Source: Brassica napus
Taxonomy: Eukaryota > Streptophyta > Magnoliopsida > Brassicales > Brassicaceae
Length of the DNA: 64,000 bases
Direction of reading: 5' to 3'
NCBI RefSeq assembly: GCF_020379485.1
Contig: NW_026014699.1
Span: 434,001 to 498,000, forward strand
The translations under genes and the position numbers were made by a program. The notes below the pieces were generated by a model that worked only from the letters and a program-made list of their open reading frames with translations, was not told where the DNA came from and searched no databases. Shown here piece after piece: positions 1-11,000 of the stretch. How positions within the stretch are numbered: the first letter of the stretch is position 1; every line of letters starts with the position of its first letter.

Positions 1-2779
1 CTTCAGCTTCAGCTCTAGCCTCTCCTTGTCTCTGATCTTCTTCATTCAGTTCTCCCCTTGCTGATCCTTCTCCACTTTGGACAGGAGAATCAGTTCCTCT
101 GTTTCCTAGCTCACCTGCCTCTTCTAAGCCTTGGTCCTCTAGTTCAGATACTGATTCACTTCCCCCCTCATGTGCAAAGTGGGATGGTTCTTCTGCTGCA
201 GCTGGAGTAGGTTCTGGACGCCTACTCTGATCCTGGGACACTCCAATTCCGAGCCCCTCTAGGATGTTTCTCAAGCAAGCAGCTCTTTCTGATGGCTGGG
301 AGAGATCCTCCAAGTCTTCCCATGTCTGCTCATCATAGTATCCTTTGTCTTCCATGAATCTGACATCCCTTGACACTAGGACTCTCCTAGCTGTAGGATC
401 ATAGCATTTGTATCCCTTCTGTGAAGTGGAATACCCAATCATCATAGCCTTGGTGCTCTTTGCTTCTAGTTTGTTTCTCTGCTCGCCTGGTACAAGAACA
501 TAACACACGCATCCAAAGGTCCTCAGGTGATCCAAGACTGGCCTGCTCTTGTTGAGTACCTCAAATGGAGATTGATCTGCCAAGATCCTGGTTGGTATCC
601 TGTTGATCAGGTAGCACGCAGTCATCACAGCATCACTCCAATACCTCTTGGGAACCCCTTTGTGGAACATCATGGACCGGGACACCTCCATGAGATGTCT
701 GTTCTTCCTTTCCGCAACTCCATTCTGCTGTGGAGTGTATGGGCAGCTAGTCTGGTGAAGAATCCCATGTTGAGCAAGGTGATCACGAAATGCATGCCCA
801 GTATACTCCCCACCATTATCAGACCTGAAAATCTTAATCTTGGCATGATATTGGTTAGTCACATAGGCTTGAAAATTTTTAAATGCATCAAGGACCCTAT
901 CTTTAGTTTTAATCAATGTTAACCAGGTGTATTTGGATTTTTCATCAATGAATGTGACATAATACTTGTAATCATCCCTAGATAAGCAAGGTGCCGTCCA
1001 AACATCAGAGTGAATTAAATCAAAGCAGTTTGCATAAAGAGTAGATGATCTCTGAAAAACAGTCTTACAATGTTTGCCCAAAATACATGCCTCACAATCA
1101 TTATTTTTAAACATGACACCTGGTAACATAATGCTTAAGGCCCTAACATGTGGATGTCCTAGCCTAGCATGCCACAGAGCATCAGTACTTAAGGAAGAAA
1201 CAGAACTAAACGAGAAACAAGAACTAGAAATAGGTGCAAGGTCTTCAATCATGTAAAGATCCCCCTTGGTTGCTCCTTGCCCAATCAACTTACTGCTCTT
1301 AATATCCTGAAACTTAACATCATTAGGACTGAAAATAACATTGCATTGAAGATCAGTAGTGCATTTCTTAACTGATAAAAGATTAGAGGTGAACTCAGGC
1401 ATGTAAAAAGCTTTTGAATCCTTATTAAACAAGTTCAGTTTACCAATGCCCCTAATGGGAATTCTATCTCCATTTGCAATCATAACATGTCCAAGGGCAG
1501 GTTCTATGTCTTTTATCAGATTGTTATCACTAATCATGTGATGAGATGCACCAGAGTCAATTATCAATGGTTTATGCAAGCTCCTAGCAGTCTTGGTTCT
1601 AGATGTTTCATTTTCAGCTTTCAGGCTCTTAACTACTCCTAACAATCTATCAGTTATGCTAGTATGAGCAGTGGCAGTACATGAGATTTTAAAAATGTCT
1701 AACAGTTTATCAGAGATACTAGGTAATGTATGAGCAGAGTATGAGTATCCAAGAGTGTTGCCTAGCATTTTACCAGACTCCTTGAGGGCTCGGATGAAAG
1801 CCTCAAAGTCAGCCTTGGTGATCACCTCCTGAGAAGTTAGAGCTCTGCCTTCACTTTCACCCGCCTTGACATTTGGACTAGCCCCTGATGAGCCGGCACC
1901 ACTTGCTTCAGCAGAAAGGTGAGCCTTAGCTTCTCTATCCTTGTTGAACTTGCTAGGCCTGAGGTGTGGATGTAGGATCCAGCACTGACTCTTCTTATGC
2001 CCCTGCCGCTTGCAATGCTCACAGCTTCCCTCATACTTCTCATACTTCCTTCCATCTCCACGGTACGCTGCCTTGTTTGCTTGCGCCTCTTCTGCTTTAT
2101 GAGCCGTGGACATTCCCTTCTTGCCTCCAAACAACCCAAGAGAGCCTTCCTCCTTCTGAAGTTGAGCGCATACCTCCTCCATGGATGGGAGAGTAGGTGA
2201 TCTCAGGATATGCTTGATCACATCCTGGTAGCTTTCATCTAGAGTCATCAATAGCCCAAACACCTGATCTTGCTCTCTCCTCTCAATGAGCGATTCCTCA
2301 TCAGTTGTGTTGGGTCTAAGACTCTCAAGTTCGGACCACAAAGCTCCAAACTTCCCCATGTGCTTGGTGAGATCTTCTCCATCTTGCCTCAAGACACTGA
2401 TGGTTTGCTTCAGATCAAACACCCGGCTTATGTTGGACTTGTTTCCATACCTCTTATGGAGCATGTCCCAAAGGCGCTTAGGAGTCTCAAAGTGCACGTA
2501 AGCTTCAAGTATGGGGAGCTCCAGGGAGGCATGGAGCACAGACAGCACCATCAAATCCTCTTGGACCCATCTCTTTGCTTCAGCTACCGCAAGAGTCTTC
2601 CCGTCGCCTTCTTCTTCATCTTCTTTGGCCACTGGCTCCGGACCATCATCTGTGATGTGGTTCCACAACCCTAGCCTTCCAATGGTAGTCCTCACCAACT
2701 GGGACCACATCAAGTAGTTCGAGCCTCCCTTCAGTGCAACCGGAACCGTCACCAGTTTGCTAAAGTTGGTCGTCTCCAT
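1..2779 (-). CDS. Ty1/copia gag-pol polyprotein, family D (5' part, cut by window edge)
   Basis: The frame is open from the ATG at 2779-2777 to the window edge, about 926 codons. I checked the frame at the zinc knuckle, protease and integrase. In order: an N-terminal gag with the KGGSNYLMW signature; a CCHC knuckle (CEHCKRQGHKKSQC) near residue 251; the aspartic protease DSGASHHMISD near 405; the GAG-pre-integrase HARLGHPH and CEAC zinc ligands near 535-560; and the integrase catalytic core with SDNGGEY and ERKNRH near 652-690. The sequence ends in the acidic linker before reverse transcriptase, so RT and RNase H lie left of the window. The polyprotein supplies capsid, protease and integrase for a cytoplasmic virus-like particle. 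It resembles family A but is clearly a different family. The start is chosen because it lies about 80 nt after the PBS, as in its relatives. Confidence 0.93.
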   Translation of the reverse strand, partial: METTNFSKLVTVPVALKGGSNYLMWSQLVRTTIGRLGLWNHITDDGPEPVAKEDEEEGDGKTLAVAEAKRWVQEDLMVLSVLHASLELPILEAYVHFETPKRLWDMLHKRYGNKSNISRVFDLKQTISVLRQDGEDLTKHMGKFGALWSELESLRPNTTDEESLIERREQDQVFGLLMTLDESYQDVIKHILRSPTLPSMEEVCAQLQKEEGSLGLFGGKKGMSTAHKAEEAQANKAAYRGDGRKYEKYEGSCEHCKRQGHKKSQCWILHPHLRPSKFNKDREAKAHLSAEASGAGSSGASPNVKAGESEGRALTSQEVITKADFEAFIRALKESGKMLGNTLGYSYSAHTLPSISDKLLDIFKISCTATAHTSITDRLLGVVKSLKAENETSRTKTARSLHKPLIIDSGASHHMISDNNLIKDIEPALGHVMIANGDRIPIRGIGKLNLFNKDSKAFYMPEFTSNLLSVKKCTTDLQCNVIFSPNDVKFQDIKSSKLIGQGATKGDLYMIEDLAPISSSCFSFSSVSSLSTDALWHARLGHPHVRALSIMLPGVMFKNNDCEACILGKHCKTVFQRSSTLYANCFDLIHSDVWTAPCLSRDDYKYYVTFIDEKSKYTWLTLIKTKDRVLDAFKNFQAYVTNQYHAKIKIFRSDNGGEYTGHAFRDHLAQHGILHQTSCPYTPQQNGVAERKNRHLMEVSRSMMFHKGVPKRYWSDAVMTACYLINRIPTRILADQSPFEVLNKSRPVLDHLRTFGCVCYVLVPGEQRNKLEAKSTKAMMIGYSTSQKGYKCYDPTARRVLVSRDVRFMEDKGYYDEQTWEDLEDLSQPSERAACLRNILEGLGIGVSQDQSRRPEPTPAAAEEPSHFAHEGGSESVSELEDQGLEEAGELGNRGTDSPVQSGEGSARGELNEEDQRQGEARAEAE

Positions 2780-2858
2780 CTCCTCTTCTTTAACACACAA
2801 GAACAAACTCGCAAATGTAAAGAAAGGAACAAGGATCTCTCAATACCAAAGCCAACCT

Positions 2859-2871
2859 GGCTCTGATACCA
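2859..2871 (-). other. Primer binding site of element D
   Basis: On the minus strand this reads TGGTATCAGAGCC, complementary to the 3' end of plant initiator tRNA-Met. It directly abuts the LTR, which ends TCTCATA on that strand. This fixes the element's orientation and the inner LTR edge. Confidence 0.9.
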
Positions 2872-3472
2872 TATGAGATTAGAGAGTAGAATAGGTATTG
2901 AGAGATTAAGAGAGATTTGGTAAGAGATTAAGAGAGGTTTAGAAGAGATTGTGAGAGAAATGGGGAGATTAAGTATGATCCATGATGAACAAGAGAGAGA
3001 GACTAGAGAGAGAGTAACATAACTCGCATCCTTTAATTAATGAGAGAGTGTTTACAATATATAGGAGGTGATACTAGGGTTTAAGAAGAGACTAAGCATG
3101 TGAGGTCAAGTCTAAGGAAGCCTTTAATTTGAACCGGACCAATGAGCCTCTCCACACGCGTGGTCACTATGCTAAAAGTGAACCTTATCCTTCCAGCCTG
3201 TGCCAGCCTGTAGAGACGCTCTTCCTCTATCCATAAACGGTCATATGCCTTCTTTGGTCAAGGCAAAACATGATCAGACCGTGAACTTCTTCTCGCGGTA
3301 ACATTTCTTTACCGCTTGGTCGATACCGTCTGTACGGCCGTACGGCCATGGTACGGACCTGTACGGACCGGTACGGACGGTTCTCCCTAAGGCCAATCCT
3401 TCTCCTCTTCTCCACATCACAACCTCTTCAACCCTGAACAACTCTCCTCATATTCCTCAGCTCATCTCAACA
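2872..3472 (-). mobile_element. 5' LTR of copia element D (601 bp)
   Basis: On the minus strand the LTR starts TGTTGAGATGAGCTGAGG and ends AATCTCATA just before the PBS. A TATATATT promoter-like box lies around 3056-3063. A cluster of five GTAC cores lies at 3332-3374. The start is close to family A (TGTTGAGTTGAGCTGA), so D and A are related lineages. The outer edge is placed at the CAACA before CCTTA. The matching target-site copy would be left of the window, so the duplication cannot be confirmed. Confidence 0.82.
3332..3374. promoter_or_regulatory. Phased GTAC cluster in D LTR
   Basis: GTAC cores start at 3332, 3340, 3351, 3361 and 3371, mostly as CCGTAC or GTACGG, spaced 8-11 bp apart. 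This is near one helical turn. GTAC is the core bound by plant SBP-box (SPL) factors, so this is a candidate U3 regulatory site. Function is inferred. Confidence 0.5.
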
Positions 3473-3747
3473 CCTTACCATCCAATCATCCGGAAAGCAA
3501 CCTTGACTCTACATGCTTCAATAGTGCCCATTTCGCCTCTTGTAAACCCTAATGCTTTCTATATAAATATGTAACCTCACTCATTAATAAGATCAATCAG
3601 TTCGAGTCTCTCTAATCTCTTAGACTATGGTTTTCTCTTAGACTCTAAACGGCTCTTTCTAGTCTCTTAATCTTTCACAAACTTCTCTTAATCACTTCCT
3701 AAACACTCTCTTTATTCTAATCACTCTAAAGATCTCTTAATCTCATA
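3473..3747 (+). repeat. A-like LTR remnant (3' half, plus orientation)
   Basis: This 275-bp piece ends CTCTTAATCTCATA and matches the last ~250 bp of the family A LTR with many substitutions (for example the shared runs around 3613-3735, compared with 22870-23021). It runs straight into satellite at GATTC. It looks like the right end of an older A-related LTR or solo LTR whose left part lies beyond element D, which inserted into it. Confidence 0.72.
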
Positions 3748-6207
3748 GATTCATCCTGGTTTGATTAGAATGACAAAGAAGCTGTCATATTCCCAAACAG
3801 GAAAACTGGGATCACCTGATTTTGACAGTGGGATAGCTTCTTCATCCTAACTCCTATGAGATTTATTCAACTTCCTAGTGATTCTCCATTACTTTATGTA
3901 TCAAAATCAAGCTTCTTACATCGTGATTCATCTGGTTCGATTAGAATGACAAGGAAGCTGTTATATTCCCAAACAGGAAAACTAGGATCACATGATTTGA
4001 AAGTGGGATAGCTTCTTCATCCTAACTCCTATGAGATTTATTCAACTTCCTAGTGATTCTCCATTACTTTATGTATCAAAATCAAGCTTCTTACATCGCG
4101 ATTCATCCTGGTTTGATTAGAATAACAAGGAAGCTGTCATATTCCCAAAAAGGAAAACTGGGATCACCTGATTTGAAAGTGGGATAGCTTCTTCATCCTA
4201 ACTCCTATGAGATTTATTCAACTTTTTAGTGATTCTCCATTACTTTATATAACAAAATCAAGCTTCTTACATCGTGATTCATCCTGGTTTGATTAGAATG
4301 ACAAAGAAGCTGTCATATTCCCAAACAGGAAAAGTGGGATCACCTGATTTGAAAGTGGGATAGCTTCTTCATCCTAACTCCTATGAAATTTATTCAACTT
4401 CCTAGTGATTCTCCATTACTATATGTATCAAAATCAAGCTTCTTACATCGCGATTCATCCTGTTTTGATTAGAATGACAAGGAAGCTGTCATATTCCCAA
4501 ACAGGAAAACTGGGATCACCTGATTTGAAAGTGGGATAGCTTCTTCATCCTAACTCCTATGAGATTTATTCAATTTCCTAGTGATTCTCCATTACTTTAT
4601 GTGTCAAAATCAAGCTTCTTACATCGTGATTCATCTTGGTTTGATTAGAATGACAAGGAAGCTGTCAAATTCCCAAACAGGAAAACTGGGATCACCTGAT
4701 TTGAAAGTGGGATAGCTTCTTCATCCTAACTCCTATGAGATTTATTCAACTTCCTAATGGTTCTCCACTACTTTATGTATCCATTTAAAGCTTCTTACAT
4801 CACGATTCATCCTGGTTTGATTAGAATGACAAAGAAGCTGTCATATTCCCAAACAGAAAAACTGGGATCACCTGATTTGAAAGTGGGATAGCTTCTTCAT
4901 CCTAACTCCTATGAGATTTATTCAACTTCCTAATGGTTCTACACTACTTTATGTATCAAAATCAAGCTTCTTACATCAAGATTCATCCTTGTTTGATTAG
5001 AATGACAAAGAAGCTATCATATTCCCAAACAGAAAAACTGGGATCACCTGATTTGAAAGTGGGATAGGTTCTTCATCCTAACTCCTATGAGATTTATTCA
5101 ACTTCCTAATGATTCTCCATTACTTTATGTATCCAAATCAAACTTCTTACATCGCGATTCATTCTGGTTCGATTAGAATGACAAAGAAGCTGTCATATTC
5201 CCAAACAGAAAAACTGGGATCACTTGATTTGAAAGTGGGATAGCGTCTTCATCCTAACTCCTATGAGATTTATTCAACTTCCTAGTGATTCTCCATTACT
5301 TTATGTGTCAAAATAAAGCTTCTTACATCGCGATTCATCTTTGTTTGATTAGAATGACAAGGAAGCTGTCATATTCCCAAACAGGAAAACTGGGATCACC
5401 TGATTTGAAAGTGGGATAGCTTCTTCATCCTAACTCCTATGAGATTTATTCAACTTCCTAATGGTTCTCCACTACTTTATGTATCCAATTCAAGCTTCTT
5501 ACATCGCGATTCATCCTGGTTTGATTAGAATGACAAAGAAGCTATCATATTCCCAAACAGGAAAACTGGGATCACCTGATTTTGAAAGTGGGATAGCTTC
5601 TTCATCCTAACTCCTATGAGATTTATTCAACTTCCTAGTGATTCTCCATTACTTTATGTATCAAAATCAAGCTTCTTACATCGCGATTCATCCTGGTTCG
5701 ATTAGAATGACAAGGAAGCTGTTATATTCCCAAACATGAAAACTAGGATCACATGATTTGAAAGTGGGATAGCTTCTTCATCCTAACTCCTATGAGATTT
5801 ATTCAACTTCCTAGTGATTCTCCACTACTTTATGTATCAAAATCAAGCTTCTTACATCAAGATTCATCCTTGTTTGATTAGAATGACAAAGAAGCTATCA
5901 TATTCCCAAACAGAAAAACTGGGATCAATTTATTTGAAAGTGGGATAGCTTCTTCATCCTAACTCCTATGAGATTTATTCAACTTCCTAGTGATTCTCCA
6001 TTACTTTATATATCAAAATCAAGCTTCTTCCATCGCGATTCATCCTGGTTTGATTAGAATGACAAAGAAGCTGTCATATTCCCAAACAGGAAAAATGGGA
6101 TCACCTGATTTGAAAGTGGGATAGCTTCTTCATCCTAACTCCTATGAAATTTATTCAACTTCCTAGTGATTCTCCATTACTATATGTATCAAAATCAAGC
6201 TTCTTAC
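3748..6207 (+). repeat. Centromeric satellite block S1 (176-bp monomers, ~14 copies)
   Basis: Head-to-tail monomers begin AAGCTTCTTACATCGCG or close variants. Monomer variants are recognisable by the four bases after CATC (GCGA, GTGA, ACGA, AAGA), CTTCC in place of CTTAC, and TATATAAC. The order of variants recurs in the later blocks, so the array has a higher-order arrangement. The block ends at CTTAC (6203-6207), the left target-site copy of element B2. The sequence matches my memory of Brassica CentBr. Confidence 0.95.
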
Positions 6208-6682
6208 TGAGAGTTTTAGAAGATTAAAGAGAGATTAAGAGAGAAGAGTAAGAGATGGAGAGAAGTTTCCGTGAGAGTGTGACAAAGAGAATAGAAGGAG
6301 AATAGGTTTCCTTACTTGATTTGTTACACATGACAAGGTATTTAAAGACATACAAGAATGCATAAACAATGAGAAGATAGTACAAGGGAAAGAATAAACA
6401 AAGAGGAAGCAGATCCGCGGATGGCTCGTTCAGCAAGAGGGATAGTGACAGCTCCCAACGGTCAGCTCCCTCTCTCTTCTCTTAGACACACCCGTGACCC
6501 CTCCACTCACTTCTCTTCAACGGATACATGTCGACATTCCCACTCACTAGGAGATCTTTTAATCACTTGACCGAGTTGGTTAACTCATGACTTGCTTCCT
6601 TTCCTTGCAAGTCACTCTTAGGTTGTACGGACAGCCTTGTTCTCCAAGTTCCTATCTTCTTGCTTTATTCTTCATGTCAACA
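6208..6682 (-). mobile_element. 3' LTR of B2
   Basis: On the minus strand it runs from TGTTGACATGAAGAATAAAG to AACTCTCA, 475 bp, and matches the right copy at 21263-21737. A TTTAAATA box is a possible TATA element. There is one GTACGG motif, not a cluster. Confidence 0.95.
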
Positions 6683-6792
6683 CTCCCCCTCAAGCTTGAC
6701 AGTAGTGAGTGTCAAGCTTGGAAATCCATGAAGCATTCCCTCATTAAAACCTTTACTTGGAAAAACCACTTGGGATAAAAACCAAGCAAAGG
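6683..6792 (-). promoter_or_regulatory. B2 3' module: PPT, PPT-side inverted repeat and post-stop hairpin
   Basis: On the minus strand the order is: U-rich CTCTTTTTCC; a hairpin with arms CCTTTGCTTGG (6782-6792) and CCAAGTAAAGG (6750-6760); a second inverted repeat, arms 6691-6701 and 6710-6720 (CAAGCTTGACA/TGTCAAGCTTG); then the polypurine tract GAGGGGGAG touching the LTR. The purine tract primes plus-strand DNA synthesis. The role of the hairpins is unknown. Confidence 0.75.
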
Positions 6793-6823
6793 AAAAAGAG
6801 TAGAATACTCCATGGTGAGGGGA

Positions 6824-7353
6824 TCATTGACATGGAAGGTTTATGAGTCCAAGTCTTGGAAGAATGGACTCACAAACTTTGCTGCTGGCTGCCTTGGTGA
6901 AGATGTCAGCCAGCTGATCCTCACTTCTTGTATAGCATGGGAGGATCACTTGCTGTTCTACTGCTTGTCTCACCTTGTGACAGTCCACTTCTATGTGTTT
7001 TGTCCTCTCATGGAAGACTGAGTTGGATGCAATGTGTATTGCAGCTTGATTGTCACAATGCATGGTCATGGGAGTGGTGATCTCAATTCCCAAGTCGCCT
7101 AGAAGCCCCTTTATCCAGATAAGCTCACTGGTTAGCTTCCTCATTGATCTGTACTCTGCTTCTGCACTTGAGCAAGACACCACCTTCTGCTTCTTGCTCT
7201 TCCAAGTGACCAGATTCCCTCCAATGAATGTACAATAGCCGGTGGTTGACCTTCTGTCTACTCTGTCCCCAGCCCAATCTGCATCACAGTATCCTATCAC
7301 CTCAGTGTTCTTGTTGCAAGCCATCCATACACCCTGACCTGGCGCCTCTCTCA
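6824..7353 (-). pseudogene. B2 gag-pol, C-terminal RNase H fragment
   Basis: This is the last ~175 codons of the B2 polyprotein. It carries the RNase H core GYCDADWAGD, the SSAEAEYR segment, and the MHCDNQAAIHIASNS and HTKHIEVDCH-type region, ending INLPCQ and a stop. It is cut from the rest of the gene by B1, inserted at TCTCA (7349-7353). The fragment begins in frame after the RT-RNase H connection. No intact product can be made from this copy unless the insert is removed. Confidence 0.93.
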
Positions 7354-7859
7354 TGTTGACATGAGAGCATGAATGACATAGAGGAAGAAGAGATCAAGTC
7401 AAGACATACATCCGGAGTGATCAAAGTGTGCTTGTCCGTACAAGTTTGATCTAAACTTGGCGTGCAAGACAAGATGAGACTTATCTGTGATCAAGGAGGA
7501 TGTGATACTTGCCTTAAGATATTTAAATGATGTCGGCCAAGAGAAGGGATCCGTTGAAGAAGAGGACAAGGTGGTTCAAAGGAGAGAGAGCCGTTTGGTG
7601 CTGTCGCTTTCCACCTTTGCTGTGCGCACCTTGCCTTGATCAGTCCCCTTTGTTTATTCTTTTCTTCTATGTCAACTTGCCATTAGTTTATTCATTGTTG
7701 TATCTATTTAAGGTATGTAACCAGAACCAAATGAATCAAGGAAATGAGTTCCTCTTCTCTTTAGTCTTATGCGATTCTCTCTCTCTCTCTCTCTCTCTCG
7801 ATTCTCTTCACCTTCTTCATAATTCTCATAATGGCTTAAACAAATCTCATATTCTTTCA
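7354..7859 (+). mobile_element. 5' LTR of B1
   Basis: It starts TGTTGACATGAGAGCATG and ends ATATTCTTTCA just before the PBS. A TATTTAAG box near 7705 is a possible TATA element. A CT microsatellite of 24 bp lies at 7776-7799, in the expected 5' leader (R/U5). Confidence 0.93.
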
Positions 7860-7872
7860 TGGTATCAGAGCA
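7860..7872 (+). other. Primer binding site of B1
   Basis: TGGTATCAGAGCA directly follows the 5' LTR and is complementary to the 3' end of plant initiator tRNA-Met, as in the other elements here. Confidence 0.9.
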
Positions 7873-8033
7873 ACCTTACTCTTGAGACCTAAACCTTTTT
7901 CTTTCTTCCGCAAATTCTCTGAGTTCTAAATTCTATTTTTGGCAAAGTTCATCTTGTTCTTGATTCTTTGTTTCCAGAATTTGCCAAAAGTAGCAAAAAC
8001 CATCCGAAACCTTTTCTTTTCTTTTCTCTCTTG

Positions 8034-11000
8034 ATGGATACCTCTGAGAACACAAAGATGGTGATGATACCAGTCACACTCAAGGGTCCTAACTACCTGA
8101 CATGGGCAAGACTTGCCAAAACAGCTCTCGGAGGCAGAGGTCTTTGGGAAGTTGTTGAAGAAGGCCGCCCCACCAAGAAGACTGTCCTAGGAGAGGATGG
8201 CAAAGAGGTGGTGATTGCGGATGCTGGGGAGAAGAAGAAAGGTCAGGAGGACCTCATGGTGTTGTCTATCATCCAGAATAGCCTCGCTCCTTCTCTCCAA
8301 GAGGCTTATGCCTTTTGTGAGACCTCCAAAGAGTTGTGGGACACTCTTAAGAAGGTATATGCTAATAAATCCAACATAAGCAAGGTGTATGAAGTGAAAG
8401 GAGCCATCAACTCTCTCAGTCAAGAGGACACAGACTTTGATGCTCACTTTGGGAAGTTCCGGTCCCTATGGGCCGAGCTAGAGATGCTCAGGCCAGCCAC
8501 TGTCGACCCAGATGTTCTCCATGAGAGGAGAGAGCAGGATAAGGTCTTTGCCTTACTACTTACCCTTAACCCAGGGTATGATGACCTAATCAGGCACATA
8601 CTGAGGAACAAGGAGCTTCCCTCCCTTGATGAAGTGTGTGCGGAGATCCAAAAGGAGCACGGCTCAGTGGGTCTCTTTAAGAGAAAGGGAGAGATGGTGA
8701 TGGCCAATCAAGCTGAAGGAGCCGAGAACAAACCTGCCGGAGTAGCCAACAAAGGATACTATAAGCCTGAGGATAGGAAGGTGTGGGTGTGTGACCACTG
8801 CAAGAAGAAGGGTCATGGGAAGGACAAGTGCTGGATCCTTCACCCACATCTCAAACCGGCCAAATTCAGAACTGAAGGAAGGGCCAACTACTCGGGTGAC
8901 ATTGGAGAAACATCCAACCGCTCTCAAGCTTTTGAGGAGAAAAAGCAGGGCCATGATGATACCATCAAGAAATCTGACATTGAGGCTCTCATCAAAGCTC
9001 TTAAGGAGTCCGGTAACACCCTTGGAACTTCTCTTAATGCTACTTATCACACGCCTAGAGGTCTCTTTACTTCTTATCAAGTAGCTCACCAAACTGAGAG
9101 AGTTAAGCCTTTAGTTATAGACTCAGGCGCCTCTCACCATATGATAAGTGATGTTAACTTGATTAGTAACATAGAACCTGTGATAGGCAATGTGATGATA
9201 GCTAATGGTGATAAAATTCCAATTAAGGGAGTAGGAACACTTAAGCTGTTTGATAAAGACTCTAAAGCCTTCTATATGCCTACTTTTGCCTCTAACCTTC
9301 TTTCTGTAAAAAGGGCTACTACTGATCTAAATTGTAATGTCATATTTAGTCCTAATGAAGTTGTGTTTCAGGATATTGAGACTCTTAAGTTGATTGGCAA
9401 AGGTGTGACAAAGGGAGATCTCTACCTTCTTGAAGACGCCAAGACTCCTTCTTATTTATCTTCAGCTTTTAGTTCAATTCCTGTCTTAGATCATGATGTA
9501 TTGTGGCATGCTAGGCTAGGCCATCCTCATTCCCGTGCACTGAACTTGTTGTTACCTGATATTTCTTTTAAAAATGATGGCTGTGAAGCTTGTATCCTTG
9601 GTAAACATTGCAAAACCGTTTTCCCTAAGTCATCTACAATCTATGAAAATTGCTTTGATCTTATACACTCTGATGTTTGGACTGCACCATGCATATCTAG
9701 GGAGAATCATAAGTATTTTGTCACTTTTATAGATCAGAAATCAAAATATACTTGGCTGACTATGATTCCAACTAAAGATAGAGTGCTAGATGCTTTCATT
9801 AATTTCCAAACTTACATAACTAATCAATTCAATGTTAAGATCAAAGTGTTCAGGTCAGACAATGGGGGGGAATACACAAGTCATGGTTTCAAAAATTACC
9901 TGGCCAAGCATGGAATACTTCATCAAACGAGCTGTCCATATACACCCCAACAGAATGGAGTGGCTGAGAGGAAAAATCGGCACCTTATGGGCGTGGCCAG
10001 ATCCATGATGTTTCAGACCAATGTTCCTAAGCGGTTCTGGAGTGATGCAGTCATGACAGCATGTTATCTGATCAACCGCACTCCAACCAGAATCCTTGGT
10101 GACCTCACACCATATGAGGTAATGAACAAAAGAAAACCCTCTATTGATCATTTACGTGTATTTGGTTGCTTGTGTTATGTCTTGCAGCCAGATGGACAGA
10201 GAAACAAGCTTGAGCCACGGAGCACCAAGGCCGTTTTTCTTGGCTATTCCACTACCCAAAAGGGGTATAAATGCTATGTTCCAGAGGCCAGGAAGGTCTT
10301 AGTCTCCAGAGATGTGAAGTTTGTGGAATCCAGAGGATACTTTGAGAAGAAAAGTTGGGATGAGCTCAAAGATCTCTCTCAACCGTCCTCAGACAGAGCA
10401 GACACACTAAGGCGGCTTATGCAGAACTTGGGAATCAGTTTGTTTCCATCTGCTGGCACTCAGGAGACTGGAGCTGTTCCGGAGACAGTGAGAGCTCCAC
10501 AAGATTCTACCACAACCCCACATCCTCATCCTGATCCTGAATGGGGGAACAACAATGATCATGAGGCTGAGGGCAATGATCCTAATGTTCATGATCCGGA
10601 TGAGCAGATGCAGCAAGAGGCTGACCAAACCACTGATGTGAACTCTGGAGGAGTCGAATCAAGTGGACAAGAAGATGTACAAGAGGTGCAGCAGCTTAGG
10701 AGAAGCACAAGAGAGAGGAAACCGGTTTCAAACTGGAACAACACTAGAGTATACTTCAACGCAGAGGCAGTAGCTCATCCACCCAGTGCCGTGTGCTCCC
10801 TTGCTTACTATCCAGAAGAACATCAAGCCTTTGTGGGTTCATTGGATCAGGAATGGATACCAAGAACATATGCAGAAGCTATGGACAATGATGAATGGAG
10901 GGAGTCAGTGAATGATGAAATGGGAGCTATGGAAAGAAACAACACCTGGTATGAGACAGAGCTTCCAAGAGGGAAGAAAGCCGTGACCAGTAGACTCATA

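Noticed and set aside
527..922. 131-codon plus-strand open frame
   Set aside because: It is the antisense shadow of the family D integrase region, with no domain of its own. The same applies to most short frames opposite the gag-pol genes.
3748..6207. Regular repeats that could be mistaken for a CRISPR array
   Set aside because: The 176-bp units are contiguous near-identical monomers with no unique spacers, in plant DNA with no cas genes. This is satellite DNA.
6224..6436. 70-codon frame in the B2 LTR, repeated at 21279-21491
   Set aside because: It lies wholly within the LTR, shows no domain, and is duplicated only because LTRs are duplicated. A hydrophobic stretch is not enough to call a gene.
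7776..7799. CT microsatellite as an independent feature of interest
   Set aside because: It is part of the B1 LTR and its length change against 17142-17173 is ordinary slippage.
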